This document shows, piece by piece, positions 61,456 through 64,000 of a DNA stretch of 64,000 bases. The stretch is from DASRBN01 sp035294305 (GTDB lineage: Bacteria; Chloroflexota; Ktedonobacteria; Ktedonobacterales; Ktedonobacteraceae): NCBI GenBank assembly GCA_035294305.1, contig DATGLD010000011.1:1-64000 (forward strand). Reading direction: 5' to 3'. The translations under genes were made by a program, and so were the position numbers. Below the pieces are notes generated by a model. That model did no database searches. It saw only the letters and a list, made by a program, of their open reading frames with translations, and was not told the DNA's origin. Position 1 is the stretch's first letter. Every line of letters begins with the position of its first letter.

Positions 61456-63228
61456 ATGTCAGGCCTGCCTTATATGATGCCAGATAGCGGAGGAATCAAC
61501 TTTTACACTGCCGACCATGACCTGCCATTTCTTTTAAGCCGCCATCTTTCGTCAGAAGACAACGACAGGGCGCAGGGCATTCTCACTGAAATGGGAGCAG
61601 TTGCCTCGCAAACAATGGACAAACTGGCAGAGGTAGCTAACCGCCAGGGGCCGGTGCTGGTGCAGTATGACAAAAAGGGCCAGCGCATTGACGAGATTGT
61701 CTTTCATCCTGCCTATCACGAACTGGAACGTATCGCCTATTGCGATTTTGCGATTGCCGCCTGCACCCATCGTAAGGGTTTAGCAGGATGGTCGGGATAC
61801 GTACCACAACCCGTCAAATTTGCGCTCGCCTACCTGGGAATGCAGGCAGAGTCCGGCGTCTTCTGCCCCGTATCGATGACCGACGCGCTGGCCCGTGTTT
61901 TGGAACGCTACGCTAGCGAGCCCCTCAAGCGGCGCTTTTTACCCGGCCTGACCGCGACTACTATGGCTGAATTAAAGCAGGGCGCCATGTTCCTTACGGA
62001 AAGGCAGGGAGGCTCCGATGTTGGCCAGACGGCTACGGTAGCCAGGCGGCATTGCGATAGCGAAAATGGAGCAGGTGAGGGCATCCAGCCGGAATGGGAA
62101 CTGTGGGGCGATAAATGGTTCTGTTCCAATGTCTCCGCCGATCTCATCCTCACGCTGGCGCGTCCTGAAGGCGCGCCGCAGGGAACCCGTGGCCTTGGAC
62201 TCTTTCTCGTGCCTCGCTTATTGGATAACGGCACGCGTAACGTCTACAGCATCAATCGATTGAAGGATAAGCTGGGCACGCGCTCGCTGGCTACGGGTGA
62301 GGTTACGCTGCAAGGGGCGCTGGCCTACCAGGTGGGCGCCTTAGAGCGCGGCTTCGTGCAGATGACCGAAATGATCAATCTCACGCGCATCTGGGCAGCA
62401 ATCGGCTCGTTAGCGGCCATGCGTCGCAGCCTGCTCGAAGCGCTCGTCCATACACGAGGACGGGTGGCTTTTGGACGCTCCCTGGCCGAACATCCACTCA
62501 TGCGGCGGCAACTGGTAGATCTGCTGATAGAGGTCGAGGGCTGCGCAGCTCTGGCATTCGAAACAACAGCCGTGCTTGAGCGCGTTGAACGTCATGGCGT
62601 TGAGGAGGACCGCCGCCTGCTGCGCATCCTGACGCCGCTCTGCAAATACTATATTCCCAAACGCGGCGAATATGTGACGCTCGAGGCCCTGGAGATGCGC
62701 GGCGGCAACGGCTACGTCGAAGACTGGGTTAATCCGCGCCTGCTGCGTGATGCCATCGTCAATGTCGTGTGGGAGGGTTCGAGCAATGTCATCGTACTCG
62801 ATGTCATGCGTGCCATCGATAGGGAGGGCGCGGCAGCCGCGCTTTTTGGCATGCTGCACCAGCGCCTGCAATCGCTCAAGCATTCGGTCATTCTGCCGGT
62901 GGCACAGCAAGTTCAGGAACTGGTCAATCGCCTGGCACAGCGCCTGCATGAACTATCGCACCTGGACTCGGAAAGCGCCCAGTTGCCAGTGCGCGGGCTG
63001 GTCGAACGCATGGCACAATTGACGATCATCACCCTGCTGCTCGAACAGGCCGAGGCTGAACTGGTACGCGGCACTGGGGGGACAGGAAAGCGCAAATGGC
63101 TCATCGCCCTGCTCTACTTGCACCGCCACGTCCTGGTACACCCCGATGGTTGGGCCGCCGACAACGACCCCACTGCTCTGAAATACTTTGACGCGCTGGT
63201 CGACTGGCAGCCTGTTTCTGTTCAATAA
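61456..63228 (+). CDS. AidB-like acyl-CoA dehydrogenase
   Basis: The 590-residue flavoprotein has the AidB-type N-terminal domain (LPFLLSRHLS), FLTERQGGSDVGQT (FAD site), GDKWFCSNVSADLILTLARP, and the late RGGNGYVEDWVNPRLLRDAIVNVVWEGSS with a C-terminal extension of about 130 residues. AidB relatives bind FAD and DNA and limit alkylation damage; others oxidise acyl-CoA. It is followed by a methyltransferase gene 9 bp later. Confidence 0.92.
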   Translation: MSGLPYMMPDSGGINFYTADHDLPFLLSRHLSSEDNDRAQGILTEMGAVASQTMDKLAEVANRQGPVLVQYDKKGQRIDEIVFHPAYHELERIAYCDFAIAACTHRKGLAGWSGYVPQPVKFALAYLGMQAESGVFCPVSMTDALARVLERYASEPLKRRFLPGLTATTMAELKQGAMFLTERQGGSDVGQTATVARRHCDSENGAGEGIQPEWELWGDKWFCSNVSADLILTLARPEGAPQGTRGLGLFLVPRLLDNGTRNVYSINRLKDKLGTRSLATGEVTLQGALAYQVGALERGFVQMTEMINLTRIWAAIGSLAAMRRSLLEALVHTRGRVAFGRSLAEHPLMRRQLVDLLIEVEGCAALAFETTAVLERVERHGVEEDRRLLRILTPLCKYYIPKRGEYVTLEALEMRGGNGYVEDWVNPRLLRDAIVNVVWEGSSNVIVLDVMRAIDREGAAAALFGMLHQRLQSLKHSVILPVAQQVQELVNRLAQRLHELSHLDSESAQLPVRGLVERMAQLTIITLLLEQAEAELVRGTGGTGKRKWLIALLYLHRHVLVHPDGWAADNDPTALKYFDALVDWQPVSVQ

Positions 63229-63237
63229 GGAGACGCA

Positions 63238-63825
63238 ATGCTTGACACCGTTAACCTGAATCCGCCATCCGTATTGAAGGATATTGAGGAAGCAACGCGG
63301 AGCATCGGCTTTACTATGGGCTCTGATCATCAGACCGGCTCACTCCTCCGAACGCTTGCCGCGGCAAAACCATCCGGCAGTTTTCTAGAGCTAGGTACCG
63401 GAACAGGACTCTCGGTAGCCTGGCTGCTCGATGGCATGGATGCTCATTCCAGATTAATCACCGTCGATAGAAATGAGGGCCATACAGCAATTGCCCGGCG
63501 TTTCTTAGGGCATGACTCGCGCCTGACGTTTGTCACGATGGATGGAGGCGCGTTTATCGACTCCATGCGCGAACAGGGGAGAACCTTTGATTTCATCTTC
63601 GCAGATATGCAGCCCGGAAAATACCAGCACCTGGATGAAACCCTGCAACTGCTTGCCCCAGGAGGTCTGTACGTCGTTGATGATCTGCTGATATCCTCTT
63701 CTTGGGAGGAAGCCCATCTGACGAGGGTTTATCGCTTAATTTCGACGCTTGAGAATAGAACAGACCTGCGGGTAACCAAACTCAACTGGTCGGTAGGGCT
63801 GCTGATCGCGGCGAAAGCTGGATGA
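63238..63825 (+). CDS. Class I SAM-dependent O-methyltransferase-like protein
   Basis: The 195-residue protein carries the SAM motifs FLELGTGTGLSVAWLL (motif I), LITVDRNEGHTAIARRF (acidic loop) and DFIFADMQPGKY, and ends GGLYVVDDLLI...KLNWSVGLLIAAK. This is the catechol-O-methyltransferase-like pattern (Methyltransf_24). AAGGAG precedes the ATG. It is probably co-transcribed with the AidB-like gene. Confidence 0.88.
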   Translation: MLDTVNLNPPSVLKDIEEATRSIGFTMGSDHQTGSLLRTLAAAKPSGSFLELGTGTGLSVAWLLDGMDAHSRLITVDRNEGHTAIARRFLGHDSRLTFVTMDGGAFIDSMREQGRTFDFIFADMQPGKYQHLDETLQLLAPGGLYVVDDLLISSSWEEAHLTRVYRLISTLENRTDLRVTKLNWSVGLLIAAKAG

Positions 63826-63952
63826 CTTTCGCGTCCTGGAAAGCTCTGTACGAGCAGATTGTCCAGGTGATACACTTTAAATAAGGCCAGCGCATGGGTG
63901 GCCAAAAAGGTTGAATTCTGGTTAGCTCTTTCTAGGAAGTGAGATCGAAAAA

Positions 63953-64000
63953 ATGTGGAGTGCATTAAGATGGCGCTTCTGGCTTGAGACAGCGTTTGCA
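63953..64000 (+). CDS. Possible start of a gene cut by the window edge
   Basis: ATG 63953 opens a frame (MWSALRWRFWLETAFA) that runs off the window. AGGAAGTGAG lies upstream. The Trp-rich start could be a membrane protein. Only 16 residues are visible. Confidence 0.3.
   Translation, partial: MWSALRWRFWLETAFA

Overview
The window looks like chromosomal DNA of a filamentous, spore-forming Chloroflexota bacterium of the class Ktedonobacteria. This is inferred from gene content and protein style (DUF929, lmo0937-type, DUF4388, PIG-V-like and very large LuxR/ATPase regulators, moderate GC, short dispersed intergenic repeats); no 16S gene is present. About 58 protein genes, three tRNA genes, two gene remnants and several repeat families can be supported. 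There is no complete insertion sequence, prophage or CRISPR array.

Layout. 1-2.3 kb: AT-rich accessory DNA with a gene end, an eight-repeat PQQ-type propeller protein and a secreted protein of unknown function. 2.8-13.9 kb: metabolic and regulatory genes (hotdog thioesterase, prenyltransferase-fold protein, WYL regulator with a D-cysteine desulfhydrase-like enzyme, a 1021-residue ATPase/LuxR regulator and an HTH-only LuxR protein, a PIG-L/EamA/DinB operon, a flavinylated oxidoreductase). 14-20.2 kb: an ABC transporter remnant, MurJ with a long TPR-like tail, a PIG-V-like mannosyltransferase and small membrane proteins. 20.2-27.4 kb: a two-component system with a palindrome in its promoter, FtsH, a site-2 protease with CBS domains, a phosphoesterase and an MFS remnant. 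27.4-36.5 kb: an S9 peptidase, a glycosyltransferase, a catalytically degenerate tyrosine recombinase, a zinc-ribbon membrane protein, comEA-comEC and tRNA-Arg. 37-43.5 kb: a complete oligopeptide/nickel-type ABC importer ending in a strong hairpin. 43.6-47.1 kb: VKOR, an ABC-2 exporter and an lmo0937-type protein. 47.4-50.8 kb: guaB followed by two roadblock proteins and an MglA-like GTPase. 50.8-57 kb: DUF429, DMT transporter, DUF402, tRNA-Ser, a DUF4388 protein, a sensorless sigma-54-type activator and MoeA. 58-64 kb: tRNA-Glu, DUF929, PAP2 phosphatase, DagK-like lipid kinase, an AidB-like acyl-CoA dehydrogenase and a methyltransferase.

The best candidate for an under-described system is the guaB - roadblock - roadblock - MglA-like GTPase block (47.4-50.8 kb), with a DUF4388 protein and an enhancer-binding ATPase a few kb further on. 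MglA/MglB pairs set cell polarity in gliding bacteria; here they may act in filament or spore development. Other strong observations are a ComEC whose metallo-beta-lactamase metal ligands are largely replaced, a tyrosine recombinase that has lost its first arginine and both histidines, a MurJ-TPR fusion, and a dispersed 28-bp repeat that supplies a stop codon, the tail of a pseudogene and an in-frame loop of a peptidase.
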